Shown: piece after piece, positions 1 through 11,600 of the stretch
Layout of the letters: the number at the start of each line of letters is the position of its first letter
Position numbering within the stretch: the stretch's first letter is position 1
From: Holothuria scabra
Lineage: Eukaryota > Echinodermata > Holothuroidea > Aspidochirotida > Holothuriidae
Assembly (NCBI GenBank): GCA_037179385.1
Contig: CM074181.1
Location: 49,310,394 to 49,374,393, forward strand
DNA: 64,000 bases
Direction of reading: 5' to 3'
The notes under the pieces: generated by a model
What the model saw: only the letters and a program-made list of their open reading frames with translations
Databases searched by the model: none
What the model was told of the DNA's origin: nothing
Made by a program: the position numbers and the translations under genes

Positions 1-1595
1 TCTGTTCACTTAGCACGTTGCTGATTTTTTAGGCTGGTTAAGTGAAAATTTTATTTCAAACGAAATGTCAAAGACGACTGCTTCTTTTCTGGGAACAATC
101 ATGGAAAAAGCCATTCCCTGCTGTCTGAGAAGTTCGATATTTCCAACATTTCTTTTCCTCCGCACAAATCGATGGTGGCACTCCGCTTATACAGTGTTCT
201 TGTCAAAAAAATTACTTAACAGAACAATACAGGCTTGTACATCGTTTTCGTTTTTTTGTACCTATTCGGAATTATTCATCAATAACATGAAAATCAACTG
301 GTAGTGGTTCACTTTATGTGACAGTTTTCTGATCACTTAGCAATTTGCTTATTATTTTATTAATTAATTATTTTTTATTGATTTTAATGAGATCGAAAGC
401 TCAAAAAGAGCGACTGCATAGATTCTACGTACAAACCCGGGAAATGGACATTCTCGACTTGTCTGAGGGTTCGCAATTTTTAAATTTTTCAAACTGATGG
501 AGGCGCTTAGATAGTTTTTCGGACAGAATTCTATTCCGGGGAAAAATCTTCTGCCCCCAAACTGAAATCCACACGTACGCATATGCGCTTAATTGACACC
601 CAACATATGTTACTCGTTCAAAGTGTCATGCATTAACGAGAAACCAGAAAAGACTGTTGGTAATGTGTAGGAATCAAAAAATCTTGGGTAACCTAGTGTG
701 GCATCGGGTAAGGAACTACTGTTTTATTAAAACTCCTACTAGATTTTTTGTCACATTTTGTTTTTCAGTACTAGGTATGTGAAGTTGACAACTCTCCCAC
801 CGGCCACCTAGGCCCAATTTTCATGTGAAAAGTCGTCTTGTGTGTCAGACAGGTTCAGATACCACCTGACTATGATCACCTAAGTTGTCACCTCTGATGA
901 ACACTCATCTTTTCCGAAATGCAATTTTCACATGCTTGACCTGCAACACGTGATTTATCTATAGTCTTATATGGCATGTCTCACTTTTTCCAAGGTAGAT
1001 AATCATTGAGTTTAGGCTCCTTCACCAAAGAAAAGGTTGGTTGGTTGGTTAGTTATTTAGTTTGTTACTTAGTTAGTTAGTTACCTAGTTAGTCATTGTT
1101 TTACGACCCAGCTTCTAATCAGTTGGTTTAAGCCGAGCCTGCCACGGCATTTTTCCAGTTGTGGCTCACTGACGTAAACAGGGGTCCAGGGAACAAGTGT
1201 TTGTAAAGTTTGGGGATCAATGACTACGGTAACTTCAAACTCTATATGGGGTGAAACCAACATCATATCGGGGCTTTTCGTTCCCACCCCCTCTCCAGCC
1301 CTCTTTTCGCTATTTATCCGATATGGAGTTGTATAAACTTTCTGTTTCAATAAAACCACAGACGACGAAAATATAGCGTTAGTGAAAGAGTTAAAGTTAA
1401 TGAAAACAACAACGAAGACAGATTGAAACATATTTCTGTCGTTCGTTTTTAGGCTCGCCTCGAAAAGTCAAAGTGCGCTTGCTTGTAGAGGATCAGGCCT
1501 ATCGTGCTTGCTTTTCTTTTTTAATTAGTACAGATGTCCTTACAATTGAACACTTTTCAAACCACCAATATTAATATGTTTTCCTTATACTTCAG
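1..1595. other. No recognised gene; SINE fragment only
   Basis: Upstream of the first visible esterase exon I see no N-terminal esterase motif in any frame. The region is low-complexity AT-rich DNA with a SINE-like piece at about 1036-1195. A start exon of the esterase is expected further left, beyond the window. Confidence 0.6.
1036..1195 (-). repeat. SINE fragment (minus orientation)
   Basis: It has the shared SINE block read in reverse: GTTAGTTAG repeats, ttttacgacccagc, a gttggtttaagc segment and ccagttgtggctcactg. These match the 3' body of the tRNA-derived SINE best seen at 36068-36300. Confidence 0.75.
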
Positions 1596-1785
1596 ACAAG
1601 TGAAGATTGCCTGTATCTAAACATTTATCGGCCATCGACTACACGGACAGATGGTTTGCTGCCAGTCTTTGTCTTCCTTCACGGTGGTAACTTTCATGCA
1701 GGAGCATGTAGCGCCCCCATATACGACGGTAGATTTTTGGCACAAATAGGGGATGCAATCATAGTAGTTCCAAACTATCGTGTTG
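1596..1785 (+). CDS. Esterase exon A (oxyanion hole)
   Basis: Acceptor ttcag ends at 1595 and donor gtaag starts at 1786. The exon starts in phase 0 and ends in phase 1. It encodes EDCLYLNIYRP, then a hydrophobic strand leading to HGGNFHAG, and ends in IIVVPNYRV, the conserved strand before the next exon. No convincing upstream exon is visible in 1-1595. Confidence 0.9.
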
Positions 1786-4700
1786 GTAAGTTCTGTGAAT
1801 GCGAACGAAGCGTGGGATTCCACGTATTTCTCTTTCTCTCTCTCTCTTGGTGAGGAAAGGATCTCCATGGAAACAACGAATAGGGGCACGTATAGCACTA
1901 CGGATAAAGCGAAATACCAAATTAAATTTTCAAACGGTCACAAGTGGTTATTTTCCACATAAAATGACGAAAAATGGGGTTCATTAGTTTTCGTTAAACT
2001 TAACATATACAGGCCATAGAACAGTGACGTAGGGGGATTGGGGGTTTGACCCCCATGACCCAACCTTGCAATGTAAAACCACACAATATAACGTTTTTTT
2101 CTCTCTATCCTAAGATTTTTCCCTCATGTCGTGCCCCACCCCCCTTCCTCATGCCACAATCCTGCCTACGCGCATACTACAGTATGATACATCACAAATT
2201 TATCAAAATACATCCAAATAAGTAATAATCAATATGAAATATCGAGATCCGAAATCGCCAATCTATAAAAAAAAAAAATAGTATACAACTGATACCCAAT
2301 GGGAAGAATTCACTGCATTTAAATTACTCAGCAATTGAAATATTCAGAATGATTACTCACTTTGCATATTTAGGTAAAAGACCTACCAGGGTTCAGAGAA
2401 TTGATGTCCTTGAAAGCAAAAACTTTGAAAAAGCAAGAAAAAGTTTCCCAGAATTGAAATACAGTTGTACAAATTTGGGGGGATCCTTTGAAGGTTTACA
2501 AATAAGTGTCATTTAAAATAGCCTGAGATGGGTTGATGCTATTTTGTCAAACTTTTGGATATTTTTCTAAGACTAAATAATGGTTGTCGTACATATTTGA
2601 TTCACCAGTGGCAAAATACAAATATAGAAAATTCATTTATTTTCACTTTCCAGGTGTCATTCTGGAAACATAAAGAAGAGAAATATCATAAACATTTCAC
2701 ACCTTATAGATCCCGGCTCAGATTCGAGATTTCATTCATTTTGAATCGAAACCTTTTGCCCTTCAGCCTTTTCGGCTAAAGGGCAAGAGCAGTCCCCCAA
2801 AAGCTACTTTGAAGCAACAGCTAAATCTCACAATTTTCATCTAATTTATCTTCAAAGTTTCTTTCATAATATTTTTGGACCGTTAAGTATTGCATATTCA
2901 AACAGTTAATACTTTTGAGGAGAAGACTCATGTCACATGACTTTAACGAGCCAATCATGGCACAGGAAAGCCTACTACAATACGTCAAGTTGGGGTGACT
3001 GCATTTCCCTTAAATTGAAAACTTGATCCTTTTCGGTTTAACTTGGACAATAAACCAACAATAACAGAATGATGTAACACTGATTAGTTAAACTGTTTTA
3101 TTTGCTTGAACAAGAACAAATTCTTTCATAAAAATGTCAAAGTTTTCACATTTCCGAACAAAGGATTATATTTGCTTCAAAGCTTTGTTGCAAGATAAGT
3201 GTCATGTGTGAAGTCAAAACTTTTCGACTTGCTGACCCTGGTCTTGAAGTTTGGCATCCCAACGGGAAAATCCTATCGCCACACCTAGTAACGATGTTGT
3301 TGAACCAGGCACGTAGCCAGGTTTTGGGGCACGACATGAGGGAAAAGAAAAGTCTTAGGATAGAAAGAAAAACCGCTATTTTAGGTGTTTGTTTGCATTG
3401 CAAGGTTGGGTCATGAGGGGCTCTGACCCCAACCCCCTCCCCGGTGGCTACGCCACTGTCTTGAACAAAAGTACACGAATGTCTATGCTGCGGTGCTAAT
3501 AAGTTCCGATGTGATGCTGGTCTCAAACTTTATTGGGCATGTGGATGAGGGCATCTGAAGGGGACATGAAAGCACGTTTATTACATTTGAAAATGCCAAG
3601 TGTCCCCCGCAACTTTAAAATATTGAGTGGTTTACATTTTAATAATTTCCTGTTACATTTTATATTTGTCGCTTATTGATTCCTTGCCGAAGGCAGGCAA
3701 GGAATCTAAAGATGGTGGTGTCGTGTGTATGTGTGTGTGTGTGCGTATGTGTGTATGTGTGTTTGTGACGCTCCTTGTAATCGTGATATCTTGAGATAGG
3801 AATGACTGACACTTTTCGTATTTGGTATATAGATTTGCCATGTTGAGAGGAAGAACCCGATTGTTTTTGGTGGAGGTCAGAGGTCATTTGAGGTCACCAG
3901 AGGTCAAAGACTGAAAAACCTTGTAATCGCGATATCTTGAGATAGGAATGACCAACCCTTTTCATATTTGGCATATACATTTGCCATGTTGAAAGGAAAA
4001 ACCCTATTGTTTTTGGTGGAGGTCAAAGGTCATTTGAGGTCACCAGAGATCAAAGAGGTTGTGAAACGTTGTAATCGTGATATCTTGAGATAGGAATGAC
4101 CGATACTTTTCATATTTGTTATATAGATTTGCCATGTTGAGAGGAAGAAGCCTATTGTTTTTGGTTGAGGTTAAAGGTCATTTGAGGTCACCAGAGATCA
4201 AAGACTGAAAAACCTTGTAATCGCGATATCTTGATTTAGGAATGACCGACCCTTTTCATATTTGGTATATTGATTTGCCATGTTGAGAGGAAGAACGCTA
4301 TTGTTTTTGGTTAATCATTCACCCATCCGAATACAGACGGTTAAATTGTTGGAATTTTGGTCAGAAGTTAGCACTTATTGGCTATAAACTGTAAATTACC
4401 TTGTTACCATACGGTTTGTCAAAAATTTAAACCTTATTCGGATTGGTGTATAGTCATTCGCCAATCAATGATCAGTTCTGATCTTAGTATTTATACTGAT
4501 CATAGAGTTTATCCACAGCTCTGCTTGAAAAGACTGAGTTAATGCTATGCTCCAAATAAAATGACTCGCTTGATGTGTATAAATGCAGGTGCCATGGGTT
4601 TTCTAAAACTCGAAAAGGACCCAACGACAGGCGAAGATGTCAATTCGAATTTTGGACTTGAAGACCAACTGGCTGCCTTGAGATTCGTAAAAGATAACAT

Positions 4701-7700
4701 CGAAAACTTTGGAGGCGATCCTCAAAAGGTATTCTCATATGGTCGAATTAATGGGTAGCAATCCCGGTAGTGTGGAAGACATCCCCCCAATATTTATATT
4801 ATACACATTTCCATTATTGTTATTTTTGAGAACAAATTGCCGGCCTTGGTCGGATTAAGGAATATAGGAAAAAGGTCGTTCGCGGAAATTGCACACGGCA
4901 AAGAAAGGGGGTAGTGTGGGACCTGATGGGAAACTGACTCACAAAAGATTGCAACATGCAAATTTTTTATACTTGCCAACAATAAGTTAAATTTTCTTCC
5001 AATCATACCGTTTATATTTATAAAACTTAAAAATTAAAGAAGACTTACCTGGAAGTTGAAGTTTGAATAGAATTCTACCTCCACATCACACAAGCGGAGG
5101 GTTTGCATGAGATATTACAGACTCTCATTCAGCTGAATGAGCGTCTGTACTATCTCATGTGATCCCTCCGCTTGTGTGACGTGGAGGTAGAACCCTAGTT
5201 TTGTTAAATTAGGAAGATTGTGGCTACTACGTCCATGGATCCCGTCCTGAAAAACGACAAAATTTTGAAAAACCTTTTGCTCTAATAGGCCACAAAGTTG
5301 TGATTACATTTTCTTTAAGATCCTAAGCAGGAGAACGCGATCATGTAGAAGGCCATGTGATAGCCTATTTTACACAGTAGTACGTTACCACTCATCTAGG
5401 AGCTTTCGATGAATGACATTTCATGGGAATGATTTGACTGTTGTGACTGTGTAATGTAAAATGTCTACACGATCGGGTCCACATGGTAGGCCTATGTGTA
5501 TGTAAACATGCTTCCCAATTGACCTCAGTCTGTAAATTCTAAGGTGCAAAATCGCGATGTTTTTTTTTAAATAAACGTTAAGGTAGGAGTATAAATATCT
5601 GCTAAGTGGCCTTTAATGAAATATCCATGGAAAAATACTATTTTGTTGAAACGAACCGAGTTTTAAATATTTATTCGAATAAATGGCTTATTTTCTCGAA
5701 TACATGAGGCAGTTATTTCAGAAAAACAAATAATCATTTCTATCTTTTTGAACGAAATAGTCTCTTTTTTCTTGAACTTCCTCTTCAAAGAAACCCGCGT
5801 CTTGAGTGAACCTTACGGTATCAGTTATAAGCAAGTATTACGTGTTAATGAGGATTGATGAACAAAGTCTGGTGACTAAGAAAATATTGTTCTTTGATAA
5901 CATTATTCTCCTGGCTGTACTAGAAAACACTGCAGTAGCAGTCAATGCAAATTACTTGATTAGCTCAAGTTTGCTAAGGACCTTTCGCCCACTTTCACCC
6001 GACATAAGATGAGGAGCTAAAACTCAACTCCTAATGTGTTTCGCATGTAACCTACGGGCTAGTTCAAAAGATGATCATGGAGTTAGTTTCGAAAGGATAC
6101 AGTACACCAGCTCCATGAGATACAAAGGGATTTTTTTAATATCTGATTTTGGAAAAATCTTGTCGAATGGCCGTGTGGCGCTTTTTTCATATTTCCACAA
6201 CTGTACCAAAATTCAGCGCTGATCACGGTAACGTTTACAAAAACCTGGAAAGTTTTTATTGATTCTATGAAAAAGACATTATAGCATGTTTACGCACTTG
6301 GTCGCTAGTCTTCTTTTTCGTGCCCCATATCCTCTAATGAAGGAACGAGAAATTGTTAAGAAATTGACTACCGAGTTAAAATATTTGAAATACACAATGA
6401 ATGTCCTGCCAGCAAAATGGTGTCATCATGTTTAGTTGTTTAAAATGGAAGTCAGGTTGCAACGATTTCATCTTATCAATAGAGCAGAAGCTGTATTAAT
6501 GTAACAGCAACTTGACCGGAGAATTGACATAAATTAGGGTAAAAGAGAAGGGTAAAAGATTACACGAATTGAACAAGCTGACGCAAGACAGCGATCTGTA
6601 TAGAGATTATACACGTGACGTCAGCGCGTTTCACTAGATGGACATGATCAAAGTTAACCGTTGTGTTTCCGAAACGCGCACAACAGCACCTTAGTAACAA
6701 TTGTTATAAAATGGACGCCTGGATGGAAAAACAGGGATGCCCAACCCAGTGACGTAGGTGCACAGGCCCTTTCGCATATGTATATAGTGATTCCGTTTAC
6801 GGACTGGCAGAGTGTATTATAATAGAGCTGGGCGAGCTACATTTCATAAGCTACTTAACATTCTGTTTTTTTCCTGTAAATCGGACAACTGTGGGTTATG
6901 AGTCACCTGTGAGCAGGATTTACCGTTGTTCATTATAGACTAAACATCTCACGTTTATGACAACTCCGTGAGTATACTCAACAAGCATTTACAATCCAGC
7001 CAAATAGTTAACTTCAGGCACCAATTTTAATTTTTCAGGTAACTCTTGCCGGTCAAAGCGCAGGCGCAGAGTCGATCGCTATTCACATGACGTCAACGCA
7101 GAGCAGCGCCCTCTTTCAACAGGTTATCCTATTCAGCGAACCATTTGCTCTACCTCTTCCTACCGAGAAAGATTCTCTCGCACTGGGTTTACATTTTGCT
7201 TCCTTGTTATCATGTGAAAATGATACATTGGCTTGTCTTCGCAGTAAAACGCCATCAGAAATAGCAATAGCCACGAAAGAGAGCGAAGATTTTGAAATTA
7301 ATGATGAAAAGGAGTTGATGAAGTTCCAGATTTGGGGGCCGACTGTGGAAGAGCAGCCTATCAAACTGATAGAAGCTGGATTATTTCAAACAAAACCGAT
7401 AATGCTGGGTACCCTCACAGAAGAAGCCAGACTCTATGTGTACGGTTTATTTGACCAGTCTATTCCAAGTCTTTTGTACATGCTGTTTCTTACTATATTG
7501 ATTCCAGAAAAAGGCAACCTCATTATGCAGCAATATCCGGCAGACAATAGCAATTCAGACCAAAGGGAGGTCGTAAGTCAATTAGGGACTGACTACATCT
7601 TCCAGTGTCCAGTCCTTTACGTTGCGAAGGAATTTTTTGAAAGGGGCCAAAAAGATGTATATCACTACGTGTTTGACCAAGCCGTTTCAGTGGATGACGC

Positions 7701-8055
7701 ATGGGAAATGTACACTTGGTGCAACCACCATACGTGCCATGGAGGTGACATCCCTTATTTCTTGGGCACCGCGTCCTTGTGCGGTGTCCAACTTTCTCCG
7801 GGAGAAATAAATTTAACGGACCGTTTCATGAAGTACATTGGAAATTTCATTCATTCTGGAAACCCTAATCAAGGAATCGAAAATGCCACGTTCTCGGAAG
7901 ATTTACCTCACTGGCCGGATATTGGGGAGAAATGTCAAGCGTGGTCATCAATGGTAATTTCAGCTGAAGATGTACACGTAGAGGAGAATCTTTTAGAAGA
8001 CGTGTGCTCATTCTGGGATGAGCAGGGTTACTATGGAAACGCAAACGTGAACTGA
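1596..8055 (+). CDS. Type-B carboxylesterase / cholinesterase-like enzyme, 3 visible exons, 5' partial
   Basis: Spliced gene: exons 1596-1785, 4589-4728 and 7039-8055 join in frame (GT..AG introns, phases 1 and 0) to 448 residues plus a stop. It begins inside the esterase fold at the family motif EDCLYLN, so roughly the first 90 residues, usually including a signal peptide, are missing. Seen: oxyanion-hole HGGNF (about residues 29-33), nucleophile Ser117 in GQSAG, acidic residue about Glu239 in GTLTEEA, His344 in TCHGGDIPY, and a C-terminal CSFWDEQGYY motif. These make a complete Ser-Glu-His triad typical of alpha/beta hydrolases that cleave carboxylic esters. The overall style resembles crystal-protein/D2-type esterases of invertebrates, but the substrate cannot be read from sequence. 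Paired cysteines fit a secreted or lumenal protein. The residue after the triad Glu is Ala instead of the usual Gly. It runs toward the NWD1-like gene, tail to tail. Confidence 0.93.
2022..2178 (+). mobile_element. hAT-type MITE, degenerate copy
   Basis: It begins CAGTGACGTAG and contains gacccccatgacccaacc, the same internal sequence as the hAT-type MITE at 57104-57265. The right end (cctacgcgcatactac) is degraded and no target duplication is evident. It lies in the first visible esterase intron. Confidence 0.65.
2777..3013 (+). mobile_element. MITE with AAAGGGCAAGAGCAGTC ends
   Basis: The left end taaagggcaagagcagtc pairs imperfectly with the right end ggtgactgcatttcccttaaa. The interior matches 36305-36496 and both halves of 56944-57365 (for example the CATGACTnTnACGAGCCAATCATG-like block), defining a family of about 240 bp with TTAA-like borders. 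It is non-coding and lies in an esterase intron. Confidence 0.65.
3306..3458 (-). mobile_element. hAT-type MITE, minus orientation
   Basis: The ends are CAGGCACGTAGCCAGG on the left and GGTGGCTACGCCACTG on the right, an imperfect terminal inverted repeat of hAT type. Flanking octamers tgttgaac and tcttgaac agree at 7 of 8 positions, fitting the 8-bp hAT target duplication. The interior is the reverse complement of the copy at 2022-2178. Confidence 0.8.
3678..4311 (+). mobile_element. Hairpin + GT microsatellite + ~146-bp minisatellite element (AGGTCA arrays), copy A
   Basis: A perfect-stem hairpin (gattccttgcc...ggcaaggaatc, 3678-3706) is followed by a GT/GTAT microsatellite (about 3720-3763), then about 3.7 tandem units starting near 3773, 3919, 4067 and 4213 (periods 146, 148, 146). 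Units 1-3 carry closely spaced AGGTCA hexamers or close variants: 3853-3906 reads AGGTCA-G-AGGTCA-TTTG-AGGTCA-CCAG-AGGTCA. The unit also has a conserved GATATCTTGAGATAGGAATG block. Hairpin end, microsatellite and internal tandem repeats resemble Helentron-derived (HINE/pearl-like) non-autonomous elements; that affiliation is inference. It sits in an esterase intron. Confidence 0.8.
4589..4728 (+). CDS. Esterase exon B (strand/helix before nucleophile elbow)
   Basis: Acceptor aaatgcag ends at 4588 and donor gtattc starts at 4729. The first two bases complete the split Gly codon, giving YRVGAMGFL. The exon continues through NFGLEDQLAALRFVKDNIENFGGDPQK, a hallmark block of type-B esterases, and ends in phase 0 immediately before the nucleophile elbow. 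Confidence 0.92.
5073..5192. mobile_element. 120-bp palindromic MITE / foldback
   Basis: An almost perfect inverted repeat. The left arm starts ttctacctccacatcacaca and the right arm ends tgtgtgacgtggaggtagaa, with the centre at cattcagctgaatg near 5135. It is non-coding and lies in the second visible esterase intron. The borders may extend a few bases outward. Confidence 0.8.
7039..8055 (+). CDS. Esterase exon C (catalytic Ser, Glu, His; stop)
   Basis: Acceptor tttttcag ends at 7038. The exon opens with VTLAGQSAG, holding the nucleophilic serine, and stays open to TGA at 8053-8055. It contains GTLTEEA, with the probable acidic triad member, and TCHGGDIPYFLG, with the histidine. Cysteine pairs such as SCENDTLAC and WCNHHTC match disulfide positions in the family. 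The single 1017-bp terminal exon is uninterrupted. No canonical AATAAA is visible within a few hundred bases of the stop. Confidence 0.93.
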   Translation, partial: VTLAGQSAGAESIAIHMTSTQSSALFQQVILFSEPFALPLPTEKDSLALGLHFASLLSCENDTLACLRSKTPSEIAIATKESEDFEINDEKELMKFQIWGPTVEEQPIKLIEAGLFQTKPIMLGTLTEEARLYVYGLFDQSIPSLLYMLFLTILIPEKGNLIMQQYPADNSNSDQREVVSQLGTDYIFQCPVLYVAKEFFERGQKDVYHYVFDQAVSVDDAWEMYTWCNHHTCHGGDIPYFLGTASLCGVQLSPGEINLTDRFMKYIGNFIHSGNPNQGIENATFSEDLPHWPDIGEKCQAWSSMVISAEDVHVEENLLEDVCSFWDEQGYYGNANVN

Positions 8056-8197
8056 AAAGTTGCAAGTCATTTTTAAACAAACTGGAAGAATCCAGTTCAC
8101 CAAGTCACATACAGTGAGCACGTCATCCATGATTCTTCAGGCGTAGGTGCAGGGATTCCTCGTAAATTTCACCAATGAGTGAGAAGAGTATTGTCAC

Positions 8198-8667
8198 ATC
8201 CCAGCCAACATGCCCAGCTGGGCCCCAACTGGGTTTCAGCTGGGCTACTTGCTGGGCCCGAGCTGGGGACCATCCGTGTTTGACAGGTGTTCCCACGTGG
8301 GGCCCAGCTGGGCTAGCCTTTCCCAGCTGAAGCCCAGTTGAAGCCCAGCTGTGCCCCGCTTCAATAACTGAAGCCTAGCTGGGCTTCAGCTGGGAAAGGC
8401 TAGCCCAGCTGGGCCCCACGTGGGAACACCTGACAAACACGGATGGGCCCCAGCTGGGGCCCAGCAAGTAGCCCAGCTGAAACCCAGCTGTGCCCGCTTC
8501 AATAACTGAAGCCTAGCTGGGCTTCAGCTGGGCTTCAGCTGGGAAAGGCTAGCCGAGCTGGGCCCCACATGGGAACACCTGACAAACACGGATGGGCCCC
8601 AGCTGGGGCCCAGCAAGTAGCCCAGCTGAAACCCAGTTGGGGCCCAGCTGGGCATGTTGGCTGGGAT
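8198..8667. mobile_element. 470-bp GC-rich foldback element built from CAGCTG palindromes
   Basis: The ends are mirror images: atcccagccaacatgcccag at left and the reverse complement ending ctgggcatgttggctgggat at right. Most of the left arm (8198 to about 8355) re-pairs with the right arm. A segment of about 145 bp beginning gcttcaataactgaagcc occurs twice in tandem (near 8360 and 8500), so the centre is asymmetric. About 15 CAGCTG hexamers are present, often within GCCCAGCTGGGC. It is much more GC-rich than its surroundings. No clear target duplication is visible. Confidence 0.85.
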
Positions 8668-11600
8668 GGTCCTCAAGAGCCATTCAGGAAAAAGAATAGT
8701 GTCCTGCACTATTCCAAATTGGTATGATTGCAATTTCCCTTTAAGTAAATTGAAGTTATGTGAATTTGCATGGGATTTGACACAGATTGTGAAAGACTTT
8801 TTTCCAGGAGATGGTAAGTGTTCGTGTCATGTAGTTAGAACACTTAATTTTGTTCTGCTGAAATCCCTATAGCCCTACTTGAGGTGGACACAGGTCAGTC
8901 ATAATAAGGAACTTTTGAAAGTTCGCCCTCTGTTTTGCATTTAATATTTTAGTGTTTGTACAGTACTACAGAAAAGGCCTACTTGACATGCACCTTTAAC
9001 TTTGAACACTGAACGTAACACGGGCAAACGACAAACTTACTAACCGTTATACCTTCGAGTCCATGGTAAATCTGAGAAAACTAATACAATGAAAATTTGT
9101 TTTAGGCCTCAAACATGGTGTAGGATAAATGGTCCACTAGTGACATTTAAGTAAAAAAATATTGAATATTTTTACTTGCACGAACAGTAAATACCAAATT
9201 TATGATTGTTTTTTTACAAATTGACAAGTTGTCTTTTGAAAGTTATAATTTGATATATTACAAAAAAGTAATTAGGCCTTTCCATCTGACCGCATTTCAC
9301 AATTTATCATTACAGACGACTCTTTCACTACAAATAAACAATGTAACATTGCAACCTGTAGGTATTATGTTATTACAAAATAGTTTTTTTTTTTATTAAT
9401 TGAGGTTTCAACACAAATTACTAATTTTAAATATAAGTAGTTGATGGCATGTGGTAATAGGACTTATTTCGTCAGTGCATCTTCCGCGATAGAGGGAGCT
9501 GTTCATATGTGTAAGAGATGAGGTAAGTAGGAGTGAAGTAGATTGTCTGCGTCTATAGAAGGCACTTCACTAGTACACGTAAGCTCGTGAGAAATACGGT
9601 TTCCCTATGTAGGCCAGCTTTGGAATTTGATCTTGCTGGCGCGTGGGTAACATAGAAAAATGGTTCCAAGAAATTATCTTACTCACGTAGCAGGTCCCTT
9701 GCCAAGGTTGAATGAACAGGGGACACAAGGGGAAACTCTGTAAATCATTTTCGTTCTCTAGAAAGTTTTAAGTTCCCATTGACTTTTCACATTTTACACA
9801 AACCAGCCCCTTCCCTTTTTCCTTCTTATAAGCCATTTAGGTCCCTTCCCTACGTTTTCTTACTATTTTTTTAGTCTTAAAGTTGTCTGGTTCAGATCGA
9901 TCGTTTTCCCTTGGTGAGTTGTTGAGCAGTGGTTTTTGCGGGGGGCAATGAACATTAACTTTTGCCCAGTCTTTGGGGAAAGTGGCTCAGAACGGGGATA
10001 CACTTCCGACTGCCGTTGGGTTCAATTTGAATTTTTAATTGAAATACCAGAATTACTAACTATTATGCAATAAATAAATTATTTAACGCACCCTCTGATC
10101 AGGCTGGCCAATGATGGGTCAATATTAGGCTAATATGTGTCATGTTAGTCCGTGTTTTCTAAGAGAGGTGTGTCAGTTCTCCAAATGATGCGTTTAGTAA
10201 TTAAAAAGGGTACGGCATACTGGTAAGTCATTTCTAAAGAAAACATGCGTCAAAGTTTATGATATGTTTGGTTCACTGCGTGACAGAGGGATGACATTGT
10301 AAAAAATGTTTAACACTTCTTACTTAATTCATAAAAATCAAATCCGAGCACTGATCGAACGGAAATCTTACCGGTATTTTTCCACGCTCGCTCTGGTGTT
10401 CGTTCTCGATCGACAGTCGGCTACCTGACCCTGGAAACGGAACGGGTCTCTCGAACACTGATTGTCAAACAACTTTCTGACGCGTAATCAAAGTGGCGTG
10501 CCTTATTCCATGTAAGACAATGTATTTATTTTACAAGGTTAATGCCTAAAACACCCAATCCGTAACATGATATCATGTATAATTAACCATAACCTAACCT
10601 TATCAGGTATACTATACGTGTCACGCGACAGGAATGCAAAACCGTACAAAACAAAACGTGGGGATTTGGTGCCTTAAAAGCCTTACCTATGAATATTCAA
10701 AATTCCTATTGCTTTGACACATTTCAGCACATCTGCCCCCTGAAAATATTTCAGTTGGTTCTGGTATGACTATGGGTCTACTCGAGATAGGCATCCTGCC
10801 TTCTACGTAGGTGCATACCGGTGTAACGTGTCCCATTATTTTCATACAGAACCGTCAATAGTCGAGGTAAATATCTTATAGCTGGGTACATAAACATAGC
10901 AATGAGCCGACCTTAGTATGTTTCAATGCCTTCAATTTAAACGACAAGTTTTATTACACGGATATGTCGTTCTTTGCATGACTGTAAGGACAATAACCCT
11001 CTTTATTATATTCATTGTTCTTGGTAGAACTAGAAATGCACGGGCAACAATCATAGCGAGGGAGAGAAAACCATATAACACTGATTTTTAAGTTTAATAC
11101 CAGAAAAATATCTATTTGAAATGATGAAATAAATGTAAATACGGTGATAAACTCTGATATTGATCCTCCTTTATCTCTACATTAACATAAATCTAAAAGT
11201 ATTTACATACAGAAATAAAAAGAAATTTATTCATATCAATCTGTGTTAATTCCAGTGGTTTTAAGTTGAATGTTTAGATTTCAAGGCATTCAGTGCAACT
11301 CATGACAACACGGGTTGCACTGCCTTCATTTGTAATGGCGCTCTTTAAATCACTCACATAGCTATAAATCTGATCTAGTAACGAGAGGTTTTTTACAGTT
11401 TGCAACCTTGTGACCTCTTGTGATCATGACTTCCCAGCTACAATCTCTCTCAACAAGCGGCGAGTAAACACTCTCCCACCAGACTGCCTACTAAAGATCA
11501 TCTTGTATATCGTCTCTGTTATACAGTAGAAAACTTTCCTTCCCACCATGTATTGCACTATGTATTTCCAAACTCACCTATTGCATCGATATTAAAGGTG

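Noticed and set aside
65..304. Possible upstream esterase exon
   Set aside because: The translation lacks the N-terminal esterase motifs and shows no convincing splice sites.
3720..3763. GT microsatellite as an independent feature
   Set aside because: It sits at the same place relative to the hairpin in the copy at 46640-47359, so it is part of the element.
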